NCBI GenBank assembly: GCA_918219625.1
Contig: CAKJXT010000084.1
Coordinates: forward strand, 1 to 24,410
Reading direction: 5' to 3'
DNA from: Bacilli bacterium
Lineage (GTDB): Bacteria; Bacillota_I; Bacilli_A; RF39; UBA660
DNA: 24,410 bases
Part shown: positions 13,802-21,683 of the stretch, piece by piece
Position numbering within the stretch: the first letter of the stretch is position 1
How the letters are laid out: the number at the start of each line of letters is the position of its first letter
Notes under the pieces: model-generated
Told to the model about the DNA's origin: nothing
The model's database searches: none
What the model saw: only the letters and a program-made list of their open reading frames with translations
Program-made: the position numbers and the translations under genes

Positions 13802-16225
13802 ATGAGAGTATCATTAAATTTAGTAAAAAAATATATAGACATACCAGAAAATATCACTCCAAAACAAATTGCATATGATTTAACACTACGAACTGTAGAA
13901 GTTGAATCTGTAGAAGATGTAAGTGAAAAATATCATAATATTGTTGTTGGAAAAATATTAGAGGTAAAACAACATCCAAATGCAGATAAATTAAAAATTT
14001 GTATAACAGACATTGGAGAAAAAGAGCCTGTACAAATAGTATGTGGAGGATCAAACTTATATGAAAATGAGTATGTTGTTGTATCTAAACCAGGAGCTGA
14101 AGTTATTTGGCATGGTGAAGGCGAACCTGTAAAAATTGAAAAAACAGAGATGAGAGGAATCGAATCATATGGAATGATTTGTGGAGCAGAAGAAGTTTAT
14201 TTAAATGATTTCTTTCCACCAAAAGACGAAAGAGAAATCGTCGATTTAAGTGAAACAAAATGTTATCCTGGACAAAATATATCAGAACTAATTGAAATGA
14301 ATGATATAGTTATAGAAATCGATAATAAATCATTAACAAATAGACCTGACTTATGGGGACACTATGGGGTGGCACGTGAATTATCAACAATATATGACTT
14401 ACCATTAAAAGAATTTAAAATAAAAAAACCACAAGAAAATCTTCCAAAATATGAAGTGGAAATTAGAAATCCTGAAAAGTGTTATAGATATGTCGCAGTA
14501 GAAATTGATAATATAGAAAACAAAAAATCGCCGCTATGGATGCAAACAGCACTTGTAAATTGCGGACTAAGACCAATAAATGCAATAGTCGATATAACAA
14601 ATTATGTCATGATTGCAACAGGTCAACCATTACATGCATTTGATAGAACACACGTTGAAGGGAAAAAGATAGTTGTAAGAAATGCAAAAAAAGGAGAAAG
14701 TTTAGTATTACTTGATAAAAATGTTGTTGAATTAGACGAAGAAGATTTAGTAATATGTGATACAAAAGAACCTATGGCCTTAGCTGGAATAAAGGGTGGA
14801 ATTAAGGATTCAATTTTACCAGAAACAACAGGTGTTCTATTAGAAGTAGCAAACTTTACTGCTAAAACAATCAGAAATTCAGAAAAGAAATTTGATGAAA
14901 AAACTGATGCATCAATAAGGTTTGAAAAAAATATTGATACGCAAAGAGTAGATCAAGGATTATCATTAGCATTAGAACTAATAAAAGAAATATTCCCAAA
15001 AAGTGAAATTATTTCATATAATGATGAATATCCAACAAAAACAATCAGAACAGAAATAGATGTTCCTAAAAAATTCTTAGATATCCGTCTTGGAAAAGAA
15101 TTATCAAGAGAAACAATAGAAAGAATATTAACAAGACTTGGATATGAAGTATCATATAAAGATGAAACATATCACGTTATATCACCTGTATGGAGATCAA
15201 CTGGTGATGTATCAATAAAAGATGACATTTTAGGAGATATTGCCAGAATTTTAAGCTATGATAGCTTTGAACCAACACCATTAGGTATAAAGATTGAACA
15301 TGCAATAATTCAAAATAAAATGTTATTAGAGAGAAGAATAAAAGAATATCTTTCTAATAGATGCGGTTTAAATGAAATATTTACATACTCATGGACAGAT
15401 GAAAAATATATAGATGCAGCACGAATGGATAAAACAAAAATGGTAAGACTTGCAACACCACCATCACCAGAAACAGCTCATCTAAGAAATTCATTAATTC
15501 CAAATATGCTTGAAGCAATATCAAAAAACTTGAGATACTTTGATTCTTTCAAAATGTATGAAATCGCCCAAGTATACGAAAAAGGAGAATACCACCCATC
15601 ATCTAAAGATGAAACTTTACCAATTCACAAGAAAATGTTATGTGGTTGTATAGTAGAAAAAAATGCAAAAGAAGCATTCTTAAAAGCAAAAGGGCTAATT
15701 GAGAATATGGCTGAATATTGTCATATGAAAGAATTAACATTCGATAAATCATCAAAACCATCATGGGCAGATATCAATGCATATCTAGATATAAAACTAA
15801 ATGATAAAATAATAGGAAATATAGGCCTTCTATCAGTAGCAACAATGGCTGATTCAAAAATCAAACATACAAATGCCGCAATGTTTGAAATTAACTTTGA
15901 TGAATTAGTGCCTTTAACATCAAGAACAAATGAATTCGAACACTTACCACAACTTCCACTAGTAGAGAAGGATATATCAATAATTGTTGATGAAAAAATT
16001 ACATGGGGAGATATCTCAAGTGAAATAAAAAAACAAATTAAAAAATTTGATTTTATCGAAGAATATAGAGGTAATCAAATACCTGAAGGTAAAAAATCAA
16101 TAACAATAAAATTAAAAATTGAAAATGATAATGTTACAATGACATCAGAAGAAATTAATTCAATAATTGATAATGTGGTAAATGAATTAAATAAAAAAAC
16201 AGGTGCTCAATTAAGAGATGAATAA
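13802..16225 (+). CDS. pheT: Phenylalanyl-tRNA synthetase beta subunit
   Basis: An 807-residue beta subunit, the normal bacterial length (804 in Bacillus). Domains in order: N-terminal segment; EMAP-type tRNA-binding domain (about 40-150) including KQHPNADKLKIC and IVCGGSN; B3/B4 editing domain (about 210-390) including SLTNRPDLWGHYGVARELS just before it and GLRPINAIVDITNYVM; B5 domain (about 405-480); a catalytic-like core (about 490-690); and the C-terminal FDX-ACB anticodon-binding domain (about 715-807) with LPLVEKDISIIVDE. It edits mischarged tyrosyl-tRNA-Phe and anchors the tRNA. AGGAGG precedes the start. It ends the pheST operon at a strong hairpin. Confidence 0.97.
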   Translation: MRVSLNLVKKYIDIPENITPKQIAYDLTLRTVEVESVEDVSEKYHNIVVGKILEVKQHPNADKLKICITDIGEKEPVQIVCGGSNLYENEYVVVSKPGAEVIWHGEGEPVKIEKTEMRGIESYGMICGAEEVYLNDFFPPKDEREIVDLSETKCYPGQNISELIEMNDIVIEIDNKSLTNRPDLWGHYGVARELSTIYDLPLKEFKIKKPQENLPKYEVEIRNPEKCYRYVAVEIDNIENKKSPLWMQTALVNCGLRPINAIVDITNYVMIATGQPLHAFDRTHVEGKKIVVRNAKKGESLVLLDKNVVELDEEDLVICDTKEPMALAGIKGGIKDSILPETTGVLLEVANFTAKTIRNSEKKFDEKTDASIRFEKNIDTQRVDQGLSLALELIKEIFPKSEIISYNDEYPTKTIRTEIDVPKKFLDIRLGKELSRETIERILTRLGYEVSYKDETYHVISPVWRSTGDVSIKDDILGDIARILSYDSFEPTPLGIKIEHAIIQNKMLLERRIKEYLSNRCGLNEIFTYSWTDEKYIDAARMDKTKMVRLATPPSPETAHLRNSLIPNMLEAISKNLRYFDSFKMYEIAQVYEKGEYHPSSKDETLPIHKKMLCGCIVEKNAKEAFLKAKGLIENMAEYCHMKELTFDKSSKPSWADINAYLDIKLNDKIIGNIGLLSVATMADSKIKHTNAAMFEINFDELVPLTSRTNEFEHLPQLPLVEKDISIIVDEKITWGDISSEIKKQIKKFDFIEEYRGNQIPEGKKSITIKLKIENDNVTMTSEEINSIIDNVVNELNKKTGAQLRDE

Positions 16226-16230
16226 AATTA

Positions 16231-16262
16231 AAACTATATAGACAAAATCTATATAGTTTTTT
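16231..16262. terminator. Bidirectional terminator between pheT and the Rpn remnant
   Basis: A 12-bp perfect stem, AAACTATATAGA (16231-16242) and TCTATATAGTTT (16248-16259), followed by T residues on the plus strand and flanked by A/T on the other. It can serve both converging units. Confidence 0.85.
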
Positions 16263-16264
16263 GA

Positions 16265-16486
16265 TTACAAATTATTTATTTCTTCAATAGATAAACCGGT
16301 TATTGTTGAAATAACATCAACATCAAGACCTTTCTCTAATGACTTCTTAGCTATTTCAATCTTTCCTTCTTTTTTCGCATCCATAATAGCTAATCTTTGA
16401 CAATACTCATCAAGTTCCTGTTCTTCTAGTTTGCTCATTGGTATAGAGTCATGACTTAAACTTTTTAAATGTTCATACGCATCCAT
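16265..16486 (-). pseudogene. Truncated 3' remnant of an Rpn/PD-(D/E)XK family gene
   Basis: A 73-codon frame encodes only the C-terminal part of the protein encoded just upstream (16526-17419). Residues 3-37 (AYEHLKSLSHDSIPMSKLEE and onward to MDAK) are identical in the two proteins. The last 35 residues are a diverged version of the same tail (IEIAKKSLEKGLDVDVIS, GLSIEEINNL). The frame continues upstream in phase as SKGNEIL to 16525, where it meets the TAA of the full-length gene. This looks like the tail of a second, mostly deleted tandem paralogue, or a partial duplication. An AAAGGA lies 5' of the ATG, so translation is not excluded. No catalytic region is present. Confidence 0.7.
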
Positions 16487-16510
16487 TAATATCTCGTTTC
16501 CTTTAGAAAA
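16374..16510 (-). repeat. Direct repeat, copy in the truncated remnant
   Basis: About 137 bp, very similar to 16650-16786 at an offset of 276 bp, with about a dozen differences by eye, mostly near the outer end. Confidence 0.85.
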
Positions 16511-16525
16511 ATATATAATAGTTAC

Positions 16526-17419
16526 TTACATAATATCTTTAATTTCAGCAATTGTTAGACCTGTTGATTTCGATATTATATTTATATCTATATTTTCAGA
16601 TAATAGATTCTTAGCTATTTCAATATTTCTTTGTTTAATACCATCATTCTTCGCATCCATAATAGCTAATCTTTGACAATACTCATCAAGTTCTTGTTCT
16701 TCTAATTTACTCATTGGTATAGAATCATGACTTAAACTTTTTAAATGTTCATACGCTTCCATTAATATTTCATCTCCCTTAGATAATTCTTCTAAATTTT
16801 TCTCTTTATCAAGAGTGAAAAATTTAAAGAATTTATTAACTTCTTCGTAACTATTATAACACCCATCATCTAATTTTTTCAAGTTAATATGAAATTTTTT
16901 AAATTCATTTGTTTCAACTTCATATTTACCACTTGTAACGTTAATCATATTAACTTCATTTATTAGAAAGTCATTTTTAAATAATTCATAATTTTCAATA
17001 CATATTTGATAAAATATATAAACTTCATCTTCATATAAACTACCAACTTTATATTGATTACCTGCATACTTAAAAGCAGTTCTTTCATTCTTTCTTTTGT
17101 TATTATAAAGATTTGTACTCATTTCAAGATTTAATGTTGTATTATTTATTGTAACAACAACATCTTGATCATTCAAATGATTAGAAATACTATCATCTGA
17201 AATAGTTGAATCAATAATCACCATTTTTTCTATAAGTAAATCATAATCAATACCAGTAACTAAATTAATAAGTTTAGCTACAAATTTTCTATTATTTTTA
17301 TCACGACAAAATATTCTAAACATTCTATCATCAGTAAGAGGTACAACATATCCAGGTTTAGGAGGATACTTAAATTTAAACCCTTTACTTTCTAATTTTT
17401 TCTTCAAATTATAATCCAT
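16526..17419 (-). CDS. Rpn / PD-(D/E)XK nuclease family (transposase-like) protein
   Basis: A 297-residue protein of the Rpn/PDDEXK family often labelled putative transposase. Members are DNA nucleases that promote RecA-independent recombination or act in phage defence. The start PLTDDRMFRIFCRD (27-40) is the family's N-terminal motif. The nuclease core reads NDQDVVVT (83-90) then LNLEMS (97-102), giving D86 and E99. The usual E-x-Q or E-x-K ends in Ser101 here, so catalysis is uncertain. The C-terminus has the family's helical repeat-like tail, NIEIAKNLLSENIDINII then STGLTIAEIKDI. The start ATG 17419 has AAAGGAGA upstream. It runs opposite to its neighbours and is followed by a duplicated fragment of its own 3' end. 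Likely mobile or accessory. Confidence 0.85.
   Translation of the reverse strand: MDYNLKKKLESKGFKFKYPPKPGYVVPLTDDRMFRIFCRDKNNRKFVAKLINLVTGIDYDLLIEKMVIIDSTISDDSISNHLNDQDVVVTINNTTLNLEMSTNLYNNKRKNERTAFKYAGNQYKVGSLYEDEVYIFYQICIENYELFKNDFLINEVNMINVTSGKYEVETNEFKKFHINLKKLDDGCYNSYEEVNKFFKFFTLDKEKNLEELSKGDEILMEAYEHLKSLSHDSIPMSKLEEQELDEYCQRLAIMDAKNDGIKQRNIEIAKNLLSENIDINIISKSTGLTIAEIKDIM
16650..16786 (-). repeat. Direct repeat, copy in the full-length Rpn gene
   Basis: Partner of 16374-16510. It encodes residues about 211-256 of the Rpn protein. Sequence beyond either end diverges sharply. Confidence 0.85.
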
Positions 17420-17443
17420 AAAATTCTCCTTTCAATAAGGAAA

Positions 17444-17457
17444 ATTAAGCGCTTAAT
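17444..17457 (-). promoter_or_regulatory. Perfect 14-bp palindrome in the Rpn leader (candidate operator)
   Basis: ATTAAGCGCTTAAT is fully self-complementary. It lies between the minus-strand promoter (17472-17500) and the ribosome site, about 25 bases before the ATG. A central AGCGCT with TTAA flanks is typical of LacI/GalR-type operators. The regulator is unknown. Confidence 0.5.
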
Positions 17458-17471
17458 GTTTCCATAAACAC

Positions 17472-17500
17472 ACTATAACAAATATAAAAATATAATACAA
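17472..17500 (-). promoter_or_regulatory. Minus-strand promoter of the Rpn gene
   Basis: Read on the minus strand: TTGTAT (17500-17495), a 17-bp spacer and TATAGT (17477-17472). Confidence 0.6.
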
Positions 17501-17662
17501 ATGAGCCTTTTTAAATATCGGTAAACCAAAAAACACAGATAATTAAAATTTGTATACAGAAATTGAATATTAGTAAAAATAAAATTACTGATTGTTAAAA
17601 AGAGTAATTTCGAAAAAAACATAAAAATAATAATAAAACAATAAACTTATATAGGTGATAAC
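17501..17662. other. Divergent intergenic region between the Rpn gene and yqfC
   Basis: It contains an 8-bp inverted repeat, AAATTACT (17582-17589) and AGTAATTT (17603-17610). I see no convincing sigma-A promoter for yqfC. In Bacillus this gene is transcribed by sporulation sigma-E, whose -10 resembles CATACAnT. TATACAGA near 17554-17561 is only a partial match with no properly spaced -35. AGGTGAT precedes the yqfC start. Confidence 0.3.
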
Positions 17663-17905
17663 ATGAACCTAGTAAGAAAAGTAAGAGACTATTTATTAGA
17701 AGATGAATTCAAAATGATAATACTAAATAATAAAATAGATATATCAAACTATGAAAAGATAGAATATCTAGATATAGATAAAATAATAGTAAAATATGAA
17801 TATGGAAAAATAAATATAAAAGGAGAAAATATAACAGTCAGAAAACTCTTAAACAATGAAATACTAATAACAGGAAGTATTAAAGAAATAGAGATGAAAT
17901 CATGA
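17663..17905 (+). CDS. yqfC: YabP/YqfC family sporulation protein
   Basis: An 80-residue beta-rich protein of the YabP/YqfC family. The pattern fits well: an N-terminal helix (LVRKVRDYLLEDEF), a strand with IILNNKIDISNYEKIEYLD, the VKYEYGKINIKGENITVRKL turn region, and a final strand ILITGSIKEIEM. In Bacillus yqfC is a sigma-E gene of the mother cell, paired with yqfD. Here too its TGA overlaps the yqfD ATG by four bases, so they are coupled. Its exact role is unknown. The presence of the pair suggests the organism sporulates or recently did. AGGTGAT lies six bases before the ATG. Confidence 0.85.
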   Translation: MNLVRKVRDYLLEDEFKMIILNNKIDISNYEKIEYLDIDKIIVKYEYGKINIKGENITVRKLLNNEILITGSIKEIEMKS

Positions 17906-19080
17906 AAAACAAAATAATATATAAATTAAAAAGTAAAATAAAACTAATAATAACCGGCAAAAACACAAATAGATTCATAATAAGATTAAATAATAATAAT
18001 ATAGATATTCTAAAAAGTAATCAAATAAATAAAGAGCAAATAGAACTAATTATATATGAAAAAGATTATGAAAAAGTAAAAAAATTAAAAACAATATACA
18101 ATATAGAAAAAAAAGAAGAATATGGACTAATAAAAATAAAAAAAGAAATAAACAAAAACAAATATATAATAATAAGCATGATACTAGGATACGCTTTATT
18201 AATATTCCTGTGCAATATAATATACGAAGTAGATATAATACATAATGATGAAGAAACAAGAAACTTCTTAAAACAAGAATTAAAAAGTTATGGAATAAAA
18301 GAAAAAACTTTAAAAAAAGATTATAAAAAACTAAATAAAATAAAGGAAGATTTAATAAATAAAAATAGAGATAAGATAGAATGGTTAGAAATAGAAACTA
18401 TAGGAACAAAATATGTAGTAAGAGTAGAAACTAGAATTATTAAAGAACAAGAACAACAACCAAATAATAGAAACATAATCGCTAAAAAAGACGCAGTTAT
18501 TAAAAAAATAGAAGCAGAACAAGGACAAATAATAAAAGAAATAAATAACTATGTAAAAAAAGGAGACATAATAATAAGTGGAAATATATATGTAGAACAA
18601 GAGATAAAAAACACACTACCCGCTGAAGGAAAAGTATATGGAGAAACGTGGTATGAAATAAATATATCATATCCATTTATATATAATGAAACAAAACTAA
18701 CAAATAACAAAAAGAAAGTTTTAACAATAAAAATACTAAATAAAACAATAGAGCTAACTAAAAATAAATTCAAAAATAAAAAAATAGAAGAAAAAAATAT
18801 AATTAAAAATAATTTAATCCCTATATCAATAACTATACAAAATCAAATAGAACAAAATGTAATCGAACAAATACTAACTAAAGAAGAAGCTTTAGAAAAA
18901 GCAGAACAATTAGGAATAGAAAAAATAAAATCAAATCTAAAAGAAAATGAATATATAATACACCATAAAATACTAAATACAAATATTAAAGAAAATGAAT
19001 TAGAACTAAATATGTTCTTCTCAGTATATGAAGACATAACAGAATATGAAGAAATAATAAAAGAAGAAAATGTAGAATAA
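17902..19080 (+). CDS. yqfD: Sporulation protein YqfD
   Basis: A 392-residue protein of the length of Bacillus YqfD (about 398), directly after and overlapping yqfC. It has an N-terminal cytoplasmic region (1-85) and one clear membrane helix, about 88-108 (IIISMILGYALLIFLCNIIY). A large outer region begins with alpha/beta repeats (FLKQELKSYGIKEKTLKKDY) and continues into a barrel-like part containing AKKDAVIKKIEAEQGQIIKE and VKKGDIIISGNI. This last part resembles the lipoyl/biotinyl-like turns (KKGD-x-hydrophobic-x-SG) seen in the family. The role in spore formation is known from Bacillus only in outline. Codon use is extremely A-rich (ATA, AAA), like its neighbours. Confidence 0.88.
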   Translation: MKNKIIYKLKSKIKLIITGKNTNRFIIRLNNNNIDILKSNQINKEQIELIIYEKDYEKVKKLKTIYNIEKKEEYGLIKIKKEINKNKYIIISMILGYALLIFLCNIIYEVDIIHNDEETRNFLKQELKSYGIKEKTLKKDYKKLNKIKEDLINKNRDKIEWLEIETIGTKYVVRVETRIIKEQEQQPNNRNIIAKKDAVIKKIEAEQGQIIKEINNYVKKGDIIISGNIYVEQEIKNTLPAEGKVYGETWYEINISYPFIYNETKLTNNKKKVLTIKILNKTIELTKNKFKNKKIEEKNIIKNNLIPISITIQNQIEQNVIEQILTKEEALEKAEQLGIEKIKSNLKENEYIIHHKILNTNIKENELELNMFFSVYEDITEYEEIIKEENVE

Positions 19081-19092
19081 ATAAAAAATATA

Positions 19093-19101
19093 TGGTATAA
19101 T
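19093..19101 (+). promoter_or_regulatory. Extended -10 promoter of ybeY
   Basis: TGG followed by TATAAT (19096-19101). There is no good -35. AGAGGAAT and the ATG at 19122 follow. Confidence 0.55.
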
Positions 19102-19121
19102 CTCTATAGAAAAGAGGAATT

Positions 19122-19574
19122 ATGGATAACGTAGAAATATTTAATGAAACAAACGAAGAAATAGAAGACTTAAAAATTCTAAAACCACTACTAGAATACG
19201 CAAGAAACTATGAAGGACTACAAGATACAGAACTAGAATTCAGCGTAATAATAGTTGATAACAAAAGAATACATGAAATAAACAAAGAATATAGAGGTAT
19301 AGATAGACCAACAGACGTAATATCTTTTGCCCTAGAAGATAGTGAAGGAATAGAACTAGAAAATTATAGAATACTAGGAGATATATATATTTCAATAGAT
19401 AAAGTAAAAGAACAAGCAAAAGAATATGGACACTCAGAAAAAAGAGAATTAGCGTTCCTAACAGTGCATGGATTTTTGCATCTACTTGGATATGACCACA
19501 TGGAAAAAGAAGAAGAAAAAATAATGTTTGGCAAACAAGAGGAGATATTAAATGGATTTGGTATCACGAGATAA
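19122..19574 (+). CDS. ybeY: Endoribonuclease YbeY (rRNA maturation)
   Basis: A 150-residue zinc metalloenzyme needed for 16S rRNA 3'-end maturation and ribosome quality control. The signature HGFLHLLGYDH (116-126) supplies three zinc ligands, H116, H120 and H126. Upstream lie the conserved EYRGIDRPTDVISFA (56-70), with the Arg and Asp residues near the active site, and ILGDIYIS (84-91). Length is normal. In Bacillus the gene sits between pgpH and dgkA. Here it directly follows yqfD, with phoH and pgpH missing, and overlaps dgkA by 23 bases. It has its own extended -10 promoter. Confidence 0.95.
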   Translation: MDNVEIFNETNEEIEDLKILKPLLEYARNYEGLQDTELEFSVIIVDNKRIHEINKEYRGIDRPTDVISFALEDSEGIELENYRILGDIYISIDKVKEQAKEYGHSEKRELAFLTVHGFLHLLGYDHMEKEEEKIMFGKQEEILNGFGITR

Positions 19575-19956
19575 ACTAAAAAAAAGAAGCCTAAAAAGAC
19601 TTTTAAATAGTTTTAAATATGCAATTGAAGGAATAATCTATGCATTTAAATATGAACAAAATATAATAGTTCATACAATAGTAGCTATAATAGTAATAAT
19701 AATGGGAATAACTCTAAAAATATCAACATTCGAATGGCTAATATGCTTTATCTTATTTGGACTTGTAATCGCAACAGAAATGATAAACACATCAATAGAA
19801 GCAGTAGTAGACTTAGCGTGTCCTAAAAAAGATCCGTTAGCTAAAATAGCAAAAGATACAGCAAGTGGAGCAGTACTAGTATTTGCCCTAACAGCTGCAA
19901 TCTCAGGATTAATAATTTTCCTACCTAAAATAATAGAAACAATAAAGGCCTTATAA
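19552..19956 (+). CDS. dgkA: Undecaprenol/diacylglycerol kinase (DgkA family)
   Basis: A 134-residue small membrane kinase of the DgkA family. The Gram-positive members phosphorylate undecaprenol to recycle the lipid carrier for cell-wall synthesis. It has an N-terminal amphipathic helix, then AIEGIIYAFKYEQNIIVH (24-41) with the family's Glu, and three membrane helices (about 38-55, 60-80, 105-125). The signature ATEMINTSIEAVVDL spans 74-88 and AKDTASGAVLV 100-110, with the catalytic-type Glu76 and Asp102. The start ATG 19552 lies within the end of ybeY (23-base overlap) and has AGAGGAG seven bases upstream, so it is cotranscribed with ybeY. It ends at a strong hairpin. Confidence 0.93.
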   Translation: MDLVSRDKLKKRSLKRLLNSFKYAIEGIIYAFKYEQNIIVHTIVAIIVIIMGITLKISTFEWLICFILFGLVIATEMINTSIEAVVDLACPKKDPLAKIAKDTASGAVLVFALTAAISGLIIFLPKIIETIKAL

Positions 19957-19967
19957 AAGGCCTTTTT
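19944..19967. terminator. Bidirectional terminator between dgkA and the aquaporin gene
   Basis: AAAGGCCTT (19944-19952) and AAGGCCTTT (19957-19965), then T residues. The stem contains the dgkA stop codon and lies between converging genes, with an A/T flank for the minus strand as well. Confidence 0.85.
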
Positions 19968-19970
19968 AAA

Positions 19971-20633
19971 TTATTTAGATTTTTTATCTTCTTTTAAAAC
20001 AAATCTATAGAATAATCCAGCAAGTACTGCACCAACACTAGGTGCAACTAAGAATACCCAAACTTGTTTTAAAGCTTCTCCACCTTGTAATACAGCAGGA
20101 GCTAAACTTCTAGCTGGGTTAACACTAGTACCTGTAAAAGGAATACCAAATAAATGAACTAGAACTAAAGTTAAACCGATAACAATACCAGTAACATGTC
20201 CATTTTCTTTCTTATCAGTAACTCCTAATATAGTAGTAGTGAAGATGAAAGTTAAAATTGCTTCAACAAGAAGAGCAATCCAAACAGTTATCTCAGTTGT
20301 ACCAAGCATAGAACCATATCCATTAGCGCCTAACTCTTTAAAACTTCCAAGACATAAAGCAAGAAGTAAAGATCCAACAAAAGCACCAATGATTTGAGAA
20401 ATTATGTACTTAATACATTCTTTAACTTCCATTTTACCAGCCACAGTTAAAGAAATAGAAACAGCAGGATTAATATGGCATCCAGAAACATTTCCAATAC
20501 TATAAGCAGCTGCAACAATAACTAAACCAAAAGCTAAAGAAGCACCAATATAATTACCTGTAATAACTGCGACACCACAAGCAATTAAAGTAAGCATCAT
20601 AGTTCCTACACCCTCAGCAATATATTTTTTCAT
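19971..20633 (-). CDS. aqpZ: AqpZ-type water channel (MIP family)
   Basis: A 220-residue aquaporin with six membrane helices and both NPA motifs: GCHINPAVS (51-59) and TSVNPARSLAPA (169-180). The aromatic/arginine filter, aligned with E. coli AqpZ by distance from each NPA, is F35, H160, T169 and R175. This matches the AqpZ set F43, H174, T183 and R189, so it should be water-selective rather than a glycerol facilitator. Length is slightly shorter than AqpZ (231). The start ATG has AAGGAGGTGA upstream. It runs against the surrounding genes and has its own promoter, so it is a separate unit inserted between dgkA and era, where cdd lies in Bacillus. Likely role: osmotic water flux. Confidence 0.94.
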   Translation of the reverse strand: MKKYIAEGVGTMMLTLIACGVAVITGNYIGASLAFGLVIVAAAYSIGNVSGCHINPAVSISLTVAGKMEVKECIKYIISQIIGAFVGSLLLALCLGSFKELGANGYGSMLGTTEITVWIALLVEAILTFIFTTTILGVTDKKENGHVTGIVIGLTLVLVHLFGIPFTGTSVNPARSLAPAVLQGGEALKQVWVFLVAPSVGAVLAGLFYRFVLKEDKKSK

Positions 20634-20660
20634 AATTCACCTCCTTATCTTTCTAAGAAG

Positions 20661-20666
20661 ATTATA
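20661..20666 (-). promoter_or_regulatory. -10 element of the aquaporin promoter
   Basis: TATAAT on the minus strand, about 28 bases before the start codon. The -35 is weak (TTTTAT at 17-bp spacing). Confidence 0.5.
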
Positions 20667-20702
20667 CAACATAAAAATAAAAAATAAAATAGGACAAAAA
20701 CA

Positions 20703-20731
20703 TTTAAACAAATATTTATTTGTGATATACT
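20703..20731 (+). promoter_or_regulatory. Promoter of the era-recO unit
   Basis: TTTAAA (20703-20708), a 17-bp spacer and TATACT (20726-20731) with an extended TGA. AGGAGG (20747-20752) and the era ATG follow. Confidence 0.55.
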
Positions 20732-20757
20732 TATTATATGACAAGTAGGAGGTAAAC

Positions 20758-21645
20758 ATGAAATCAGGATTTGTAACACTAATAGGAAGACCAAATGTAG
20801 GAAAATCTACACTAATAAATAGTATTGTTGGAAAAAAAGTCGCTATAACATCAAACAAGCCTCAAACAACAAGAAATATAATACAAGGAATATATAATGA
20901 CAAGGACTCACAAATAGTATTTGTAGACACTCCAGGAATACATAAACCAAGTCATAAACTAGGAAAAACACTAAATAAACAGGCATACTACTCAATAGGT
21001 GATGTAGATATAATACTACTACTTGTAGATGGAAGTGAAGAACTAGGTAAAGGTGACAAATACATAATAGAAACACTAAAAGAAGAAAAGAAACCAGTAA
21101 TATTAATAATAAATAAAATAGACAAAATGACAAAAGAAGAAATATTACTAAAAATAAATGAATATAAAGACTTATATAATTTTAAAGAAATAATACCTTT
21201 ATCAGCCCTAAAGAAAAACAACATAGATACAGTAACAAAAGTATTAAAAAACTACTTACCAGACTCTATAAAATACTATGAAGACAATATGTACACAAAC
21301 AAAACAATACCATTCATAATAGCTGAAACTGTAAGAGAAAAGGTATTTAATTTAACAGACGAAGAAGTACCACACTCAATAACATGTGTAACAGAAAATA
21401 TAGAAAAACAAAAAGGATCATATCTAATAAATGTCGCAATAATAGTAGATAGAGACTCGCTAAAGAAAATAGTAATAGGAAAACAAGGAACAAAAATAAA
21501 AGAAATAGGAACAAGAGCGAGAGTTGATATAGAAGAACTCCTAGACGCAAAAGTATACTTAGAACTATTTGTAAAAACAATTCCAAAATGGAGAGACAAA
21601 GAAAAATATCTACAAGAATTTGGGTATAATGACTTTATGGAATAA
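20758..21645 (+). CDS. era: GTPase Era (30S ribosome assembly)
   Basis: A 295-residue Era GTPase, which binds the 3' end of 16S rRNA and helps mature the small subunit. GTPase motifs are GRPNVGKST (10-18), QTTR (36-39), DTPGIHKPSHKLG (57-69) and INKIDK (about 118). The C-terminal KH domain carries IVIGKQGTKIKEIG (about 237-250), the RNA-binding GxxG-type loop. Length is the same as in other Firmicutes. It has AGGAGG upstream and its own promoter, and leads a compact cluster with the YqzL-like gene, the DUF1653 gene, recO and the DUF212 gene. YbeY nearby works on the same rRNA end. Confidence 0.97.
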   Translation: MKSGFVTLIGRPNVGKSTLINSIVGKKVAITSNKPQTTRNIIQGIYNDKDSQIVFVDTPGIHKPSHKLGKTLNKQAYYSIGDVDIILLLVDGSEELGKGDKYIIETLKEEKKPVILIINKIDKMTKEEILLKINEYKDLYNFKEIIPLSALKKNNIDTVTKVLKNYLPDSIKYYEDNMYTNKTIPFIIAETVREKVFNLTDEEVPHSITCVTENIEKQKGSYLINVAIIVDRDSLKKIVIGKQGTKIKEIGTRARVDIEELLDAKVYLELFVKTIPKWRDKEKYLQEFGYNDFME

Positions 21646-21655
21646 AATAAAATAA

Positions 21656-21680
21656 AATCACCAATATAAAATAGGTGATT
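21656..21680 (+). promoter_or_regulatory. Hairpin covering the ribosome site of the YqzL-like gene
   Basis: AATCACC (21656-21662) pairs with GGTGATT (21674-21680) around an 11-base loop. The right arm contains the GGTGAT ribosome site of the next gene, four bases before its ATG. There is no T run, so it is not a terminator. It may modulate translation downstream of era. Confidence 0.45.
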
Positions 21681-21683
21681 AAA

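Noticed and set aside
17545..17562. Possible sigma-E -10 (TATACAGA) upstream of yqfC
   Set aside because: Only a partial match, and no properly spaced -35 was found, so no promoter is annotated.
21641..21658. Short tandem AATAA-type repeat after era
   Set aside because: Only about three units of a 5-base AT-rich repeat; expected by chance in this base composition.
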